Below are positions 35,431-44,723 of a stretch of DNA of 64,000 bases, piece after piece. Source of the stretch: Pseudochelatococcus sp050946405 (GTDB lineage Bacteria; Pseudomonadota; Alphaproteobacteria; Rhizobiales; Beijerinckiaceae); the NCBI RefSeq assembly GCF_050946405.1, contig NZ_JBMNUS010000005.1, forward strand, positions 209,902-273,901. The letters are read 5' to 3'. The position numbers and the translations under genes are program-made. Each line of letters begins with the position of its first letter. The first letter of the stretch is position 1. The notes under the pieces are model-generated. The model was not told the origin of the DNA, made no database searches, and worked only from the letters and a program-made list of their open reading frames with translations.

Positions 35431-35483
35431 AGCGGGACACTTCCCCCCAACGGGAAGCGCCCATCTGTGAGGATGGATACATG
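35431..35483 (+). ncRNA. Candidate serC-motif RNA leader
   Basis: Two adjacent hairpins lie just before the serC start. CTTCCC (35440-35445) pairs with GGGAAG (35452-35457), and CCATC (35461-35465) pairs with GATGG (35472-35476). The second hairpin's loop holds TGTGAG, so the Shine-Dalgarno GAGGA is partly inside the fold. This layout fits the serC motif described upstream of serC in Alphaproteobacteria. A regulatory role through translation initiation is inferred. Confidence 0.6.
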
Positions 35484-36653
35484 ACAGATATTGCAAAGCC
35501 CGTCGCGCGGCCGGTCAATCCCGCGTTCTCGTCCGGCCCCTGCGCCAAGCGCCCCGGCTGGAGCGTCGAGGCGCTCAAGGATGCGGCGGTGGGCCGCTCC
35601 CATCGCGCCAAGATCGGCAAGGCGAAGCTGAAGCTCGCCATCGATCTTACCCGTGAAATTCTCAAGGTTCCCGACGATTACCGCATCGGCATCCTGCCTG
35701 CGTCCGACACGGGCGCGGTCGAGGTCGCGCTGTGGTCGCTGCTCGGCGCGCGCGGCGTCGACCTGCTGGCCTGGGAATCGTTCGGCGAGGGCTGGGTGAC
35801 GGATGTCGTCAAGCAGCTCAAGCTGGAAGACGCGCGCGTCATCAAGGCTCCTTACGGCGAACTGCCCGATCTTTCGCAGGTCGACACGAAAACCCGCGAT
35901 GTCGTGCTGACATGGAACGGCACCACCTCCGGCGTGCGCGTGCCGAACGCCGACTGGATCGCGGACGACCGCGAGGGGCTCATCATCAACGACGCCACCT
36001 CCGCCGCCTTCGCGCAGCCGCTGGACTGGAAGAAGTTCGATGTCGTCACCTTCTCGTGGCAGAAGGTGCTGGGCGGCGAGGGTGCGCACGGCATTCTGAT
36101 CCTGTCGCCGCGCGCCGTCGAGCGGCTGGAAACCTACAAGCCCGCCTGGCCGCTGCCGAAGATCTTCCGTCTCACCAAGGGCGGCAAGCTGATCGAGGGC
36201 ATTTTCGTCGGCGAAACCATCAATACGCCCTCTCTGCTGGCGACCGAGGATTATCTCGACGCGCTGCAATGGGCGAAATCGGTCGGCGGTCTCGACGGGC
36301 TGATCGCCCGCGCCGACGCCAACGCCAAGGTGCTGCACGACTGGGTGGCGCGCACGCCGTGGGTCGAGAATCTCGCCAAGGTCGAGGCGACGCGCTCCAA
36401 CACCTCCGTCTGCCTGTCGATCGTCGATGCGGATGTGGTGGCGAAGGGGCCGGAGGCGGTGGCCGCCGTTGCCAAGGGCATCGTCGCGCTTCTCGACAAG
36501 GAAGGCGCCGCCTATGACATCGGCGCCTATCGCGACGCGCCTCCCGGCCTGCGCATCTGGGCCGGCGCGACGGTCGAGGCAGCCGACCTCGAGGCGTTGA
36601 CGGCTTGGCTCGACTGGGCCTTCGCCGCGGAAAAGGCCAGGCTTTCCGCCTGA
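35481..36653 (+). CDS. serC: Phosphoserine aminotransferase
   Basis: SerC converts 3-phosphohydroxypyruvate and glutamate to phosphoserine in serine synthesis. The 390-residue protein has the PLP-binding Lys195 in FSWQKVLGGEGAHG and the start NPAFSSGPCAKRPGWS typical of the alphaproteobacterial group. The ATG at 35481 follows GTGAGGATGG, inside the structured leader. It forms an operon with serA (93-base gap). Confidence 0.95.
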   Translation: MTDIAKPVARPVNPAFSSGPCAKRPGWSVEALKDAAVGRSHRAKIGKAKLKLAIDLTREILKVPDDYRIGILPASDTGAVEVALWSLLGARGVDLLAWESFGEGWVTDVVKQLKLEDARVIKAPYGELPDLSQVDTKTRDVVLTWNGTTSGVRVPNADWIADDREGLIINDATSAAFAQPLDWKKFDVVTFSWQKVLGGEGAHGILILSPRAVERLETYKPAWPLPKIFRLTKGGKLIEGIFVGETINTPSLLATEDYLDALQWAKSVGGLDGLIARADANAKVLHDWVARTPWVENLAKVEATRSNTSVCLSIVDADVVAKGPEAVAAVAKGIVALLDKEGAAYDIGAYRDAPPGLRIWAGATVEAADLEALTAWLDWAFAAEKARLSA

Positions 36654-36746
36654 GCGAACCGGATGCGGCGGGGGCGGCACGGCCGCGCCTCGCCCTTCCT
36701 TCCGCCCGAGATTTGCAAAAAAGATTTGCCCGAGAGGCTTGCTGAC

Positions 36747-38330
36747 ATGACCGCTCCCAAGGTGCTCATTTCCGACAAACTGTCGGATGCCGCCGTCCAG
36801 ATCTTCAAGGACAACGGCGTTGACGTCGATTTCCGCCCCGGCATCGACAAGGACGAACTCGAAAAGATCATCGGCGATTACGATGGCCTCGCCATCCGCT
36901 CCGCCACCAAGGTGACGCCGAAACTGCTGGAGAAGGCCACCCGGCTCAAGGTGATCGGCCGCGCCGGCATCGGCGTCGACAACGTGGACATTCCCGCCGC
37001 CACGGCGCGCGGCATCATCGTGATGAACACGCCGTTCGGCAATTCCATCACCACCGCCGAGCACGCCATCGCGCTGACCTTCGCGCTGGCGCGCGAGATC
37101 CCCGCCGCCGACGCCTCCACGCAGGCCGGCAAGTGGGAGAAGAACCGCTTCATGGGTGTGGAGCTGACGGGCAAGACCTTCGGCATCATCGGTTGCGGCA
37201 ACATCGGTTCCATCGTGGCGGAGCGGGCCGTCGGCCTGCGCATGCGCGTCATCGCCTATGATCCCTTCCTGTCGCCGGAGCGCGCGCGGGATCTCGGCGT
37301 CGAGAAGGTCGAGCTCGACGACCTGCTGGCGCGGGCCGATTTCATCACGCTGCATACGCCGCTGACCGAGAAGACGAAGAACATCCTTTCGGCCGAAAAT
37401 CTCGCCAGGACGAAGAAGGGCGTGCGCATCGTCAACTGCGCCCGCGGCGGCCTCGTGGACGAGGTGGCGCTGCGCGCGGCTCTCGACAGCGGCCATGTCG
37501 CCGGCGCGGCCTTCGACGTGTTCACGGTGGAGCCGGCGAAGGAGAACCCGCTGTTCGGCCATCCGCATGTCGTGGCGACGCCGCATCTGGGCGCCGCCAC
37601 CACGGAGGCGCAGGAGAACGTCGCGCTCCAGGTGGCGGAGCAGATCTCGGATTACCTGTTGCGCGGCGCCATCACCAACGCCGTCAACTTCCCCTCCATC
37701 ACGGCCGAGGAGGCGCCGAAGCTGCGGCCCTTCATCGAGCTGGCCGAGAAACTCGGCTCCTTCGCCGGCCAGTTGACCGAGACGGATATCAAGACGGTGC
37801 GCATCACCTATGAGGGGTCGGTGGCGCAGCTCAAGGTCAAGGCGCTCACCTCGGCGGCGATCGCCGGGCTGCTGCGTCCCATCCTTCAGGACGTCAACGT
37901 CGTGTCCGCGCCCTCCATCGCCCGCGAGCGCGGCATCGTGATCGAGGAAACGACGCGCGAGGCGCAGAGCGATTACGATGCGCTGGTCACGCTCACCGTC
38001 GTCACCGATACGCTGGAGCGTTCCGTCGTCGGCACGGTGTTCGCGGACGGCAAGCCGCGCATCGTCGGCATCAAGGGCATCAAGGTCGACGCCGAATTCG
38101 CGCCCTCGATGATCTATGTCTCGAACGAGGACAAGCCGGGCTTCATCGGCCGCTTCGCCAGCGTGCTGGGCGACGCCGGCATCAACATCGCCACCTTCGC
38201 GCTCGGCCGCGATTCCGAGGGCGGTTCGGCGGTGGCGCTGGTGCAGGTCGACGGCGCGGTGCCGCAGGCGGTGCTCGATGCCGTGCAGGCCATTCCCGGC
38301 GTCAAGCATGCGCATCAGCTTGTGTTCTGA
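36747..38330 (+). CDS. serA: D-3-phosphoglycerate dehydrogenase
   Basis: SerA oxidises 3-phosphoglycerate to 3-phosphohydroxypyruvate, the first step of serine synthesis. The 527-residue protein is the long form: NAD-binding fold with GIIGCGNIGSIVAERAVG, catalytic segments NCARGGLVDE and ATPHLGAATTEAQ, an intervening domain, and a C-terminal ACT domain (MIYVSNEDKPGFIGRFASVL) for possible serine feedback. The ATG at 36747 matches MTAPKVLISDKLS. Confidence 0.96.
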   Translation: MTAPKVLISDKLSDAAVQIFKDNGVDVDFRPGIDKDELEKIIGDYDGLAIRSATKVTPKLLEKATRLKVIGRAGIGVDNVDIPAATARGIIVMNTPFGNSITTAEHAIALTFALAREIPAADASTQAGKWEKNRFMGVELTGKTFGIIGCGNIGSIVAERAVGLRMRVIAYDPFLSPERARDLGVEKVELDDLLARADFITLHTPLTEKTKNILSAENLARTKKGVRIVNCARGGLVDEVALRAALDSGHVAGAAFDVFTVEPAKENPLFGHPHVVATPHLGAATTEAQENVALQVAEQISDYLLRGAITNAVNFPSITAEEAPKLRPFIELAEKLGSFAGQLTETDIKTVRITYEGSVAQLKVKALTSAAIAGLLRPILQDVNVVSAPSIARERGIVIEETTREAQSDYDALVTLTVVTDTLERSVVGTVFADGKPRIVGIKGIKVDAEFAPSMIYVSNEDKPGFIGRFASVLGDAGINIATFALGRDSEGGSAVALVQVDGAVPQAVLDAVQAIPGVKHAHQLVF

Positions 38331-38393
38331 TGTTGCCTGAAGTCTCGCGGGGCTTGACCTTGCGGGCGTGATATCTCATGAAACCCTTGAGAG

Positions 38394-38432
38394 CCCCGGC
38401 CAAGAGAAGCACTCTCGGCCGGGGTTTGTTTT
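38394..38432 (+). terminator. Intrinsic terminator after serA
   Basis: CCCCGGCC at 38394-38401 pairs with GGCCGGGG at 38417-38424, with an inner AGAG/CTCT pair. TTTGTTTT follows directly. This ends the serC-serA unit before purA. Confidence 0.88.
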
Positions 38433-38576
38433 GCCGGCGCCGCGCGGCGCCGGGACTGGAGCTTTTTCCGATTTCGTGAAATCGTAAAAGCTCTGCGATT
38501 CTTTGAGTTGAGCGGATTCTTGTCGTTCAGACGGTTGCGTTTGGGCGGCAAGCGCTCTGATGAAGGTGAGGCTGAG

Positions 38577-39869
<1,293 letters not shown>

Positions 39870-39947
39870 GTCTGGCCCTCCGATGGATGAGCCCGGCCCG
39901 TGCCGGCGTTGTGACAGGGACCGACCTTGCAGGCCGGTTAAGGGTGA

Positions 39948-41159
39948 ATGACAGATCTGTACGCATTGTTGACCCGCGCCATCAACAGCCAGCCGGAAAG
40001 GACGCCGGAGGCGCGCCTTGCCGTCTACAATCACGTTCGCGGGCTGTATGAACGCCAGCGCCGGGAGATCGACCCCAATCTCCCGGAGGCGGAGGTTCAG
40101 GCGGAGCAGACGCGCCTGCTGCGCGAGCAGGCGGCGCTTGAGACGGTGATCGCCCGGATCGAGGCCGAACTTGCGGAAGCGCCGCCGGCCACGGGCGAGG
40201 TTCTGTCGTTCGACCGTTTCGCCGAGCCCGACGGCGAGGGCGATGCCGTGAACGGCGTCGCCGGACAGGCGGGTGACCAGACGCGCAAGCGGCCGCGTGT
40301 GGCCGCGCGCCGCGAACGGCGCGAAACGCCGACGCTGCGCCGGGGCGGGGCCATCGCCGCCGTGGCGCTGGTGCTGGCGGGTATCGGCGGCGTGGCGTGG
40401 TGGCTGCGCAACGATGCGCTGCCGCCAGACGGCGAGGCGCAGGAGATCGTCGGCGCGGCGGAAACGGAAGACGCGCAGACCGAGGGCGAGGGCAACGGCA
40501 AGATCGTCGATCGGGTGAGCGGCGAGCCGCCGGATGCGACGCCCGCCGACCCGCCGGCTCCGGTGGAGGCGCCGCCCGCGCAGCCGGGAGCGCCGGCCCG
40601 GCCGGCCGCCGATGCGTCGGCGGCGACGGAAATCGTGGCGCAGCGCGCGTTCCTGTTCGAACTCGACGACGAGAACGCCGCCCAGCCGAAGATTTCCGCC
40701 GGTCAGGTGCTGTGGCGGCTTGAGGGCAGGGGCAGCCGCAACGCATCGCTTTACGCCGATGTCGTGATCGCGGAGGTCGGGTTGTCGTTCTCGATGCTGA
40801 TGCGGCGCAACGAGGATGCCTCGTTGCCGGCGTCGCATACGATCGAGATCATTTTCGTCAACGATCCCGCGTCGCCCGATCGCGCGGTGCGCGACGTGGC
40901 GGTGCCGCAACTGCGCGTCGACAAGGAGCCGCGCGGCATGCCGCTCTCGGGCTTGCCGATTCCGGTGGCGGACAACGTATTCCTGATCGGCCTGTCGAAT
41001 CTGGCCGCCGATGTCGCCCGCAACAACGAGTTGCTGCGGCAGCGCGACTGGGTCGATCTGCCGTTGCGTTTCGCCACGGGCAAGATGGGAACGATCACCT
41101 TCGCCAAGGGGTCGGTCGGCCAGCAGGCCATCACCGACGCGCTCGACAGTTGGCGGTGA
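39948..41159 (+). CDS. Single-pass membrane protein with coiled-coil N-terminus, unknown function
   Basis: I do not recognise a function. The 403-residue protein has an N-terminal helical part (LYALLTRAINSQPERTPEAR; EQTRLLREQAALETVIARIE), one membrane segment at about residues 130-150 (GAIAAVALVLAGIGGVAWWL), a Pro/Ala/Glu-rich linker, and a conserved-looking C-terminal domain from about 230 (AQRAFLFELDDENAAQPKIS; VFLIGLSNLAAD). Similar proteins lie between purA and rpoH in other Hyphomicrobiales, by recollection. The predicted topology puts the C-terminal domain in the periplasm. Confidence 0.75.
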   Translation: MTDLYALLTRAINSQPERTPEARLAVYNHVRGLYERQRREIDPNLPEAEVQAEQTRLLREQAALETVIARIEAELAEAPPATGEVLSFDRFAEPDGEGDAVNGVAGQAGDQTRKRPRVAARRERRETPTLRRGGAIAAVALVLAGIGGVAWWLRNDALPPDGEAQEIVGAAETEDAQTEGEGNGKIVDRVSGEPPDATPADPPAPVEAPPAQPGAPARPAADASAATEIVAQRAFLFELDDENAAQPKISAGQVLWRLEGRGSRNASLYADVVIAEVGLSFSMLMRRNEDASLPASHTIEIIFVNDPASPDRAVRDVAVPQLRVDKEPRGMPLSGLPIPVADNVFLIGLSNLAADVARNNELLRQRDWVDLPLRFATGKMGTITFAKGSVGQQAITDALDSWR

Positions 41160-41170
41160 GGTGAAAACCG

Positions 41171-41291
41171 GATGCGTTTGCCCGATTACCGCTCTGGCGG
41201 AGCGAACGCATCGGCAGCACCATATCATCGGCCCCGGTCTCCGGCCGATGCCGATTTGACCAAGGCCGATGAGTCAGGCTCATCGGCCTTT
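41171..41291. terminator. Nested hairpins between convergent genes, bidirectional terminator
   Basis: AAGGCCGATGAG at 41262-41273 pairs perfectly with CTCATCGGCCTT at 41279-41290, followed by one more T. A second hairpin pairs CATCGGCC (41226-41233) with GGCCGATG (41243-41250). A third (GATGCGTT 41171-41178 with AACGCATC 41205-41212, plus CGCTC/GAGCG) lies upstream. They separate the membrane-protein gene from rpoH and likely stop transcription both ways. Confidence 0.7.
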
Positions 41292-41295
41292 GATA

Positions 41296-42198
41296 TCACT
41301 CCCCGGTGCTGACGACGGGCTGCGGGTTTTCGATGCGCGCCAGCCCGCGCTTGACGGCCTCCTGCACCTTCTCGAAAGCGCGCACCTCGATCTGGCGCAC
41401 GCGCTCGCGCGAGACGCCGAACTCGGTTGAGAGTTCCTCAAGGGTGACGGGGTCCTCGCGCAGCCGCCGCGCCTCGAAGATGCGCCGCTCGCGGTCGTTG
41501 AGAACGTCGAGCGCCTCGCGCAGCGCCGTGAGCCTGTTGTTGCCCTCTTCCTCGATGACCAGGCTGGTTTCCTGATCCGTGCCGTCATCGACGAGCCAGT
41601 CCTGCCACTCGCCTTCGCCCTCCTGCCGCAGGGGCGCGTTCAACGACGCGTCGCCGCTGAGGCGGCGGTTCATGTCGATGACTTCCTTCTCCGGCACGCC
41701 GAGCTTGGTGGCGATCGTGCTGACGTGCTCCGGCAGCAGGTCGCCTTCCTCATAAGCCGAAATCTGGCCCTTGGCCTTGCGCAGGTTGAAGAACAGCTTC
41801 TTCTGGTTGGCGGTGGTGCCCATCTTGACGAGCGACCACGAGCGCAGGATGTATTCCTGAATCGCCGCCTTGATCCACCACATGGCATAGGTGGCCAGGC
41901 GAAACCCCTTGTCGGGCTCGAAGCGCTTGACGGCCTGCATCAGGCCCACGTTTCCTTCCGAGACGACCTCCGAAATCGGCAGGCCGTAGCCGCGATATCC
42001 CATGGCGATTTTCGCCACCAGACGCAGATGCGAGGTCACGAGCCTGTGCGCGGCAAGCCGGTCCCCGTGTTCCTTCCACCGCTTGGCGAGCATGTACTCT
42101 TCCTGCGGCTCCAGCATGGGGAAGCGGCGAATTTCGGCGAGGTAGCGGCTGAGGCCGCTTTCGCTCGCCAAACTCGGCAATGCCGATGAACTGTTCAT
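41296..42198 (-). CDS. rpoH: RNA polymerase heat-shock sigma factor RpoH
   Basis: RpoH (sigma-32) directs RNA polymerase to heat-shock promoters. The 300-residue protein has region 2 with RLVAKIAMGYRGYGLPISEV and RLATYAMWWIKAAIQEYIL, the RpoH box NQKKLFFNLRKAK, and region 4 with LEELSTEFGVSRERVRQIEV. The ATG at 42198 is preceded on its strand by GAGAGGAGG. Alphaproteobacteria often have more than one rpoH, so others may exist. Confidence 0.96.
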   Translation of the reverse strand: MNSSSALPSLASESGLSRYLAEIRRFPMLEPQEEYMLAKRWKEHGDRLAAHRLVTSHLRLVAKIAMGYRGYGLPISEVVSEGNVGLMQAVKRFEPDKGFRLATYAMWWIKAAIQEYILRSWSLVKMGTTANQKKLFFNLRKAKGQISAYEEGDLLPEHVSTIATKLGVPEKEVIDMNRRLSGDASLNAPLRQEGEGEWQDWLVDDGTDQETSLVIEEEGNNRLTALREALDVLNDRERRIFEARRLREDPVTLEELSTEFGVSRERVRQIEVRAFEKVQEAVKRGLARIENPQPVVSTGE

Positions 42199-42526
42199 AA
42201 CGCCTCCTCTCGGATCCCCTTATCAGGCGGATCAGTCCGGTTGCCGGATGGCCAACCTGCGAGAACTATATCGCATGAGGCCAGTAACGGGGAAGGGACC
42301 AAACATGACAATCTCGTAAGCTGCGCATTTGCACATCGGAACGTGATTGGAAAAGCATCGCGCAGCATGAAATGCGGTCAGAATACAATCACATATCAAG
42401 TAATGACAATTATTCGGAAATGTTCCCGAAAGCCTCCCGATCCGCCTCGCCCGTGGCCGGCATCGTTCCATTATCCCGGCGCGCATCGGGTCCGTCGGTG
42501 CGCGGCCGCACCGGGTCCGGAGCGGC

Positions 42527-42560
42527 TTGCGTTCAAATCGATCCATCGAATTGAACGCAA
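42527..42560. repeat. 34-bp palindrome, copy 2 of a dispersed repeat
   Basis: TTGCGTTCAA at 42527-42536 pairs perfectly with TTGAACGCAA at 42551-42560, with an inner TCGAT/ATCGA pair. It is the reverse complement of the copy at 91-124 apart from one base, and carries the GCGGTAAAA flank to its right (42564-42572). Confidence 0.78.
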
Positions 42561-42582
42561 ATCGCGGTAAAACGTGAAATAC

Positions 42583-42670
42583 GGAGCATACGTTCCGACG
42601 GAAACGGAGCGTGCGATCCGAAGCGTTTTCAGGCAAAGCGGATGCCGCTTTGATGGGAGAAAACATGTCG
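42583..42670. repeat. Hairpin plus repeat B, copy 2, reaching the rluD stop
   Basis: A short CGTTCC...GGAAACG hairpin at about 42590-42606 is followed by the 48-bp unit at 42623-42670, which has a CAAAGCGG/CCGCTTTG core and outer GTTTTC/GAAAAC arms. The 48-bp unit matches 136-183 in the same orientation. It ends two bases before the rluD stop codon. Confidence 0.7.
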
Positions 42671-42672
42671 CG

Positions 42673-43761
42673 TCAGGAAGAGCCGCGCAGCGCCTCGATC
42701 AGCCGTTGCATGGCTGGCGGGAGGGGGCTTTCGAAGACCATTTCCTCGCCCGTCTCGGGATGCGCGAAGCCCAGAAGGGCGGCGTGCAACGCCTGACGCC
42801 CGAGGGCGGCAAGGGCGTCGCGGGCATCGTCGCCCAGACGCGCCTCCTTGCTGCGGAAGCCGCTGCCGTAAAGCGAATCTCCCAGCAGCGGATGGCCCCG
42901 ATGCGCGAGATGCACGCGAATCTGGTGCGTGCGCCCCGTCTCCAGCTCGCAATGCACGAGGCTGGCGAGGGGGGCCTGCACGAGGGGCTCCCGCACGGGC
43001 GCTTTCCTGGCCGGCTTTCCGGCCTCCTGCGGGTAGAAATCCTCTTCCACCCGGTAATGCGTGATGGCCTCGCGGCCGCGCCCCTGCGCCGTGACGGCGA
43101 TCTTCTCGCGGTTGTGCGCCATCCGCTCCAGCGGGGCGTCGATGGTGCCGGCGCGGGGCAGCGGCGCCCCCCAGCACAGCGCGAGATAGGCGCGCTGAAG
43201 CGGGCCCGTGCGGCCGTGATCGGCGAATTGCGCGGCGAGCGCCTGATGGGCGCGGTCGGTCTTCGCCACCACCATCACGCCCGACGTATCCTTGTCGAGC
43301 CGGTGCACGATGCCGGGCCGGCGCACGCCGCCGATGCCGGAAAGGCTGTCGCCGCAATGGGCGAGCAGCGCGTTGACCAGCGTGCCGCTCGGGCTGCCGG
43401 GCGCGGGATGCACCACGAGCCCCGCCGGCTTGTCGATGACGATGAGCGCGTCGTCCTCGTGGATGACGGCAAGCGGAATGGCCTCCGGGGCCGGGCCGGC
43501 CGGCTCGGGCGGCGGCACGACGAGGCCGAGGCGCGCGCCCGCGCCGACCCGCGCGCCGGGATCGGTGACGGTGATGCCGTCGACGCGCGCCTGCCCCGCG
43601 CGAATCAACTGCTGGAGGCGGCTGCGCGAAAGATCGGCCCCGGCGGGAGAGTCGCCGAGAATGCCGGCCAACGCCTTGTCGAACCGGGTGGCGGGCGCGT
43701 CGGCGCCGACGACGGCCTCGATCGTCTCGCCCTGCTCCCCGGCGCTGTCGCTGAAACTCAA
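42673..43761 (-). CDS. rluD: RluA/RluD-family 23S rRNA pseudouridine synthase
   Basis: These enzymes convert uridines of 23S rRNA to pseudouridine. The 362-residue protein has an S4-like RNA-binding N-terminus (ATRFDKALAGIL, LSRSRLQQLIRAGQARVDG) and the catalytic domain with the active Asp in GIVHRLDKDTSGVMVVAK and the ELETGRTHQIRVHLAHRGHP segment. I prefer the TTG at 43761 because ACGAGG lies just upstream; the frame also opens with an ATG at 43821. RluD is the best match, but RluC or RluA cannot be excluded by eye. Confidence 0.88.
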   Translation of the reverse strand: MSFSDSAGEQGETIEAVVGADAPATRFDKALAGILGDSPAGADLSRSRLQQLIRAGQARVDGITVTDPGARVGAGARLGLVVPPPEPAGPAPEAIPLAVIHEDDALIVIDKPAGLVVHPAPGSPSGTLVNALLAHCGDSLSGIGGVRRPGIVHRLDKDTSGVMVVAKTDRAHQALAAQFADHGRTGPLQRAYLALCWGAPLPRAGTIDAPLERMAHNREKIAVTAQGRGREAITHYRVEEDFYPQEAGKPARKAPVREPLVQAPLASLVHCELETGRTHQIRVHLAHRGHPLLGDSLYGSGFRSKEARLGDDARDALAALGRQALHAALLGFAHPETGEEMVFESPLPPAMQRLIEALRGSS

Positions 43762-43885
43762 ATGAACCTCGTTTCGGAAAAATCCCTGATACCACGAAAG
43801 CCGGCCGCAGCGCCAGTCCATCCATCGAAGCCGGTCATTCTTGTCCGGGCGGCCTTATCCGGGCGGCGGCCCTGCGCAAGCGCTC

Positions 43886-43920
43886 TTGACTCTCCGGCCG
43901 TTTAAGAACAGATAATGAAC
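43886..43920 (+). promoter_or_regulatory. LexA (SOS) box over the promoter of imuA-imuB-dnaE2
   Basis: GAAC at 43906-43909 and GAAC at 43917-43920 are separated by exactly seven bases, the alphaproteobacterial LexA operator. TTGACT at 43886-43891 and GATAAT at 43911-43916 could be the -35 and -10 hexamers with a long 19-base spacing. LexA bound here would cover the -10 and silence the cassette until DNA damage. Confidence 0.85.
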
Positions 43921-43937
43921 ATATCAGCGGAGACGTC

Positions 43938-44723
43938 TTGTGCGAAAGTCCCGTGGAGTTGTCTTTCCGAATGCCGGAACAAGCTGCCCGTCCCGTCATC
44001 GCCGCCTTGCGGGAGCGCATCCGCCATCTGGAGGGCGCGGGGCGGCGTGCGTGTGCGGCCCTGCCGTTCGGGCTCGCGGAGATCGACCGGCGGTTGCCGG
44101 AAGGGGGGCTGGCGCGCGGGTGCCTGCATGAGGTGGCGGGCGGCGGCGGCGCGACGGACGGTGCGGCGGCGGCGCTGTTCGCGGCGGGGATCGCGGCGCG
44201 CGCGGGCGGCAAGGTCTTGTGGTGCGTGATGCGGCGGGACCTGTTCGCGCCCGCGCTGGCGCAGGCGGGCCTGTCGCCCGACCGGGTGATTTTCGTGGAG
44301 GCCTGCGACGATAAAACCGCGCTGGCCTGTTTCGAGGAAGGGTTGCGGCATGGCGGGCTCGGCGCGGCCGTCGCGGAAATCGCGCGCCTGCCGATGACGG
44401 CCTCGCGGCGGCTGCAACTCGCCGCCGAGCGGTCGGGGACGATCGGGATGGCGGTGCGGCGCTGGCGGCGGGCGACGGATGCGGCGGAAGGCGCGCAGCC
44501 CACCGCGTCCGTGACGCGCTGGCGCGTGTCGGTGCGGCCGTCCGCGCCCCTGCCGGTGCCCGGCATCGGGCGGCCGCGCTGGCTGCTCGAACTCGTCCGC
44601 TGCCGCGCGGGCGAAGGTTTTGCTCTTGAAGTGGAGGTTGGTGATGCGGGTCGTCTCGCTCTTCCTGCCGCGGTGGCCGACAGACCGGTTCAGGCGGAAA
44701 TCCGCCTGCGCGCCTCCGTCTGA
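43938..44723 (+). CDS. imuA: SOS mutagenesis protein ImuA
   Basis: ImuA is a RecA-related protein needed with ImuB and DnaE2 for damage-induced mutagenesis. The 261-residue product has LPFGLAEIDRRLPEGGLARG and CLHEVAGGGG near the N-terminus, GGKVLWCVMRRDLFAPALAQ, and a C-terminal domain with TRWRVSVRPS. I use the TTG at 43938, which has GCGGAG upstream; an ATG at 43971 is the alternative. It overlaps imuB by 80 bases. Confidence 0.87.
   Translation: MCESPVELSFRMPEQAARPVIAALRERIRHLEGAGRRACAALPFGLAEIDRRLPEGGLARGCLHEVAGGGGATDGAAAALFAAGIAARAGGKVLWCVMRRDLFAPALAQAGLSPDRVIFVEACDDKTALACFEEGLRHGGLGAAVAEIARLPMTASRRLQLAAERSGTIGMAVRRWRRATDAAEGAQPTASVTRWRVSVRPSAPLPVPGIGRPRWLLELVRCRAGEGFALEVEVGDAGRLALPAAVADRPVQAEIRLRASV

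Larger units (their letters stand above)
42199..42672. other. Region between rpoH and rluD carrying the mosaic repeat
   Basis: These 474 bases hold the rpoH promoter side (42199-42300, with a GATATAGTT stretch as a weak -10 candidate read leftward) and, from 42527, the second copy of the mosaic palindromic repeat that abuts the rluD stop. No gene is visible. The part around 42290-42430 is less GC-rich than the surroundings. Confidence 0.5.
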
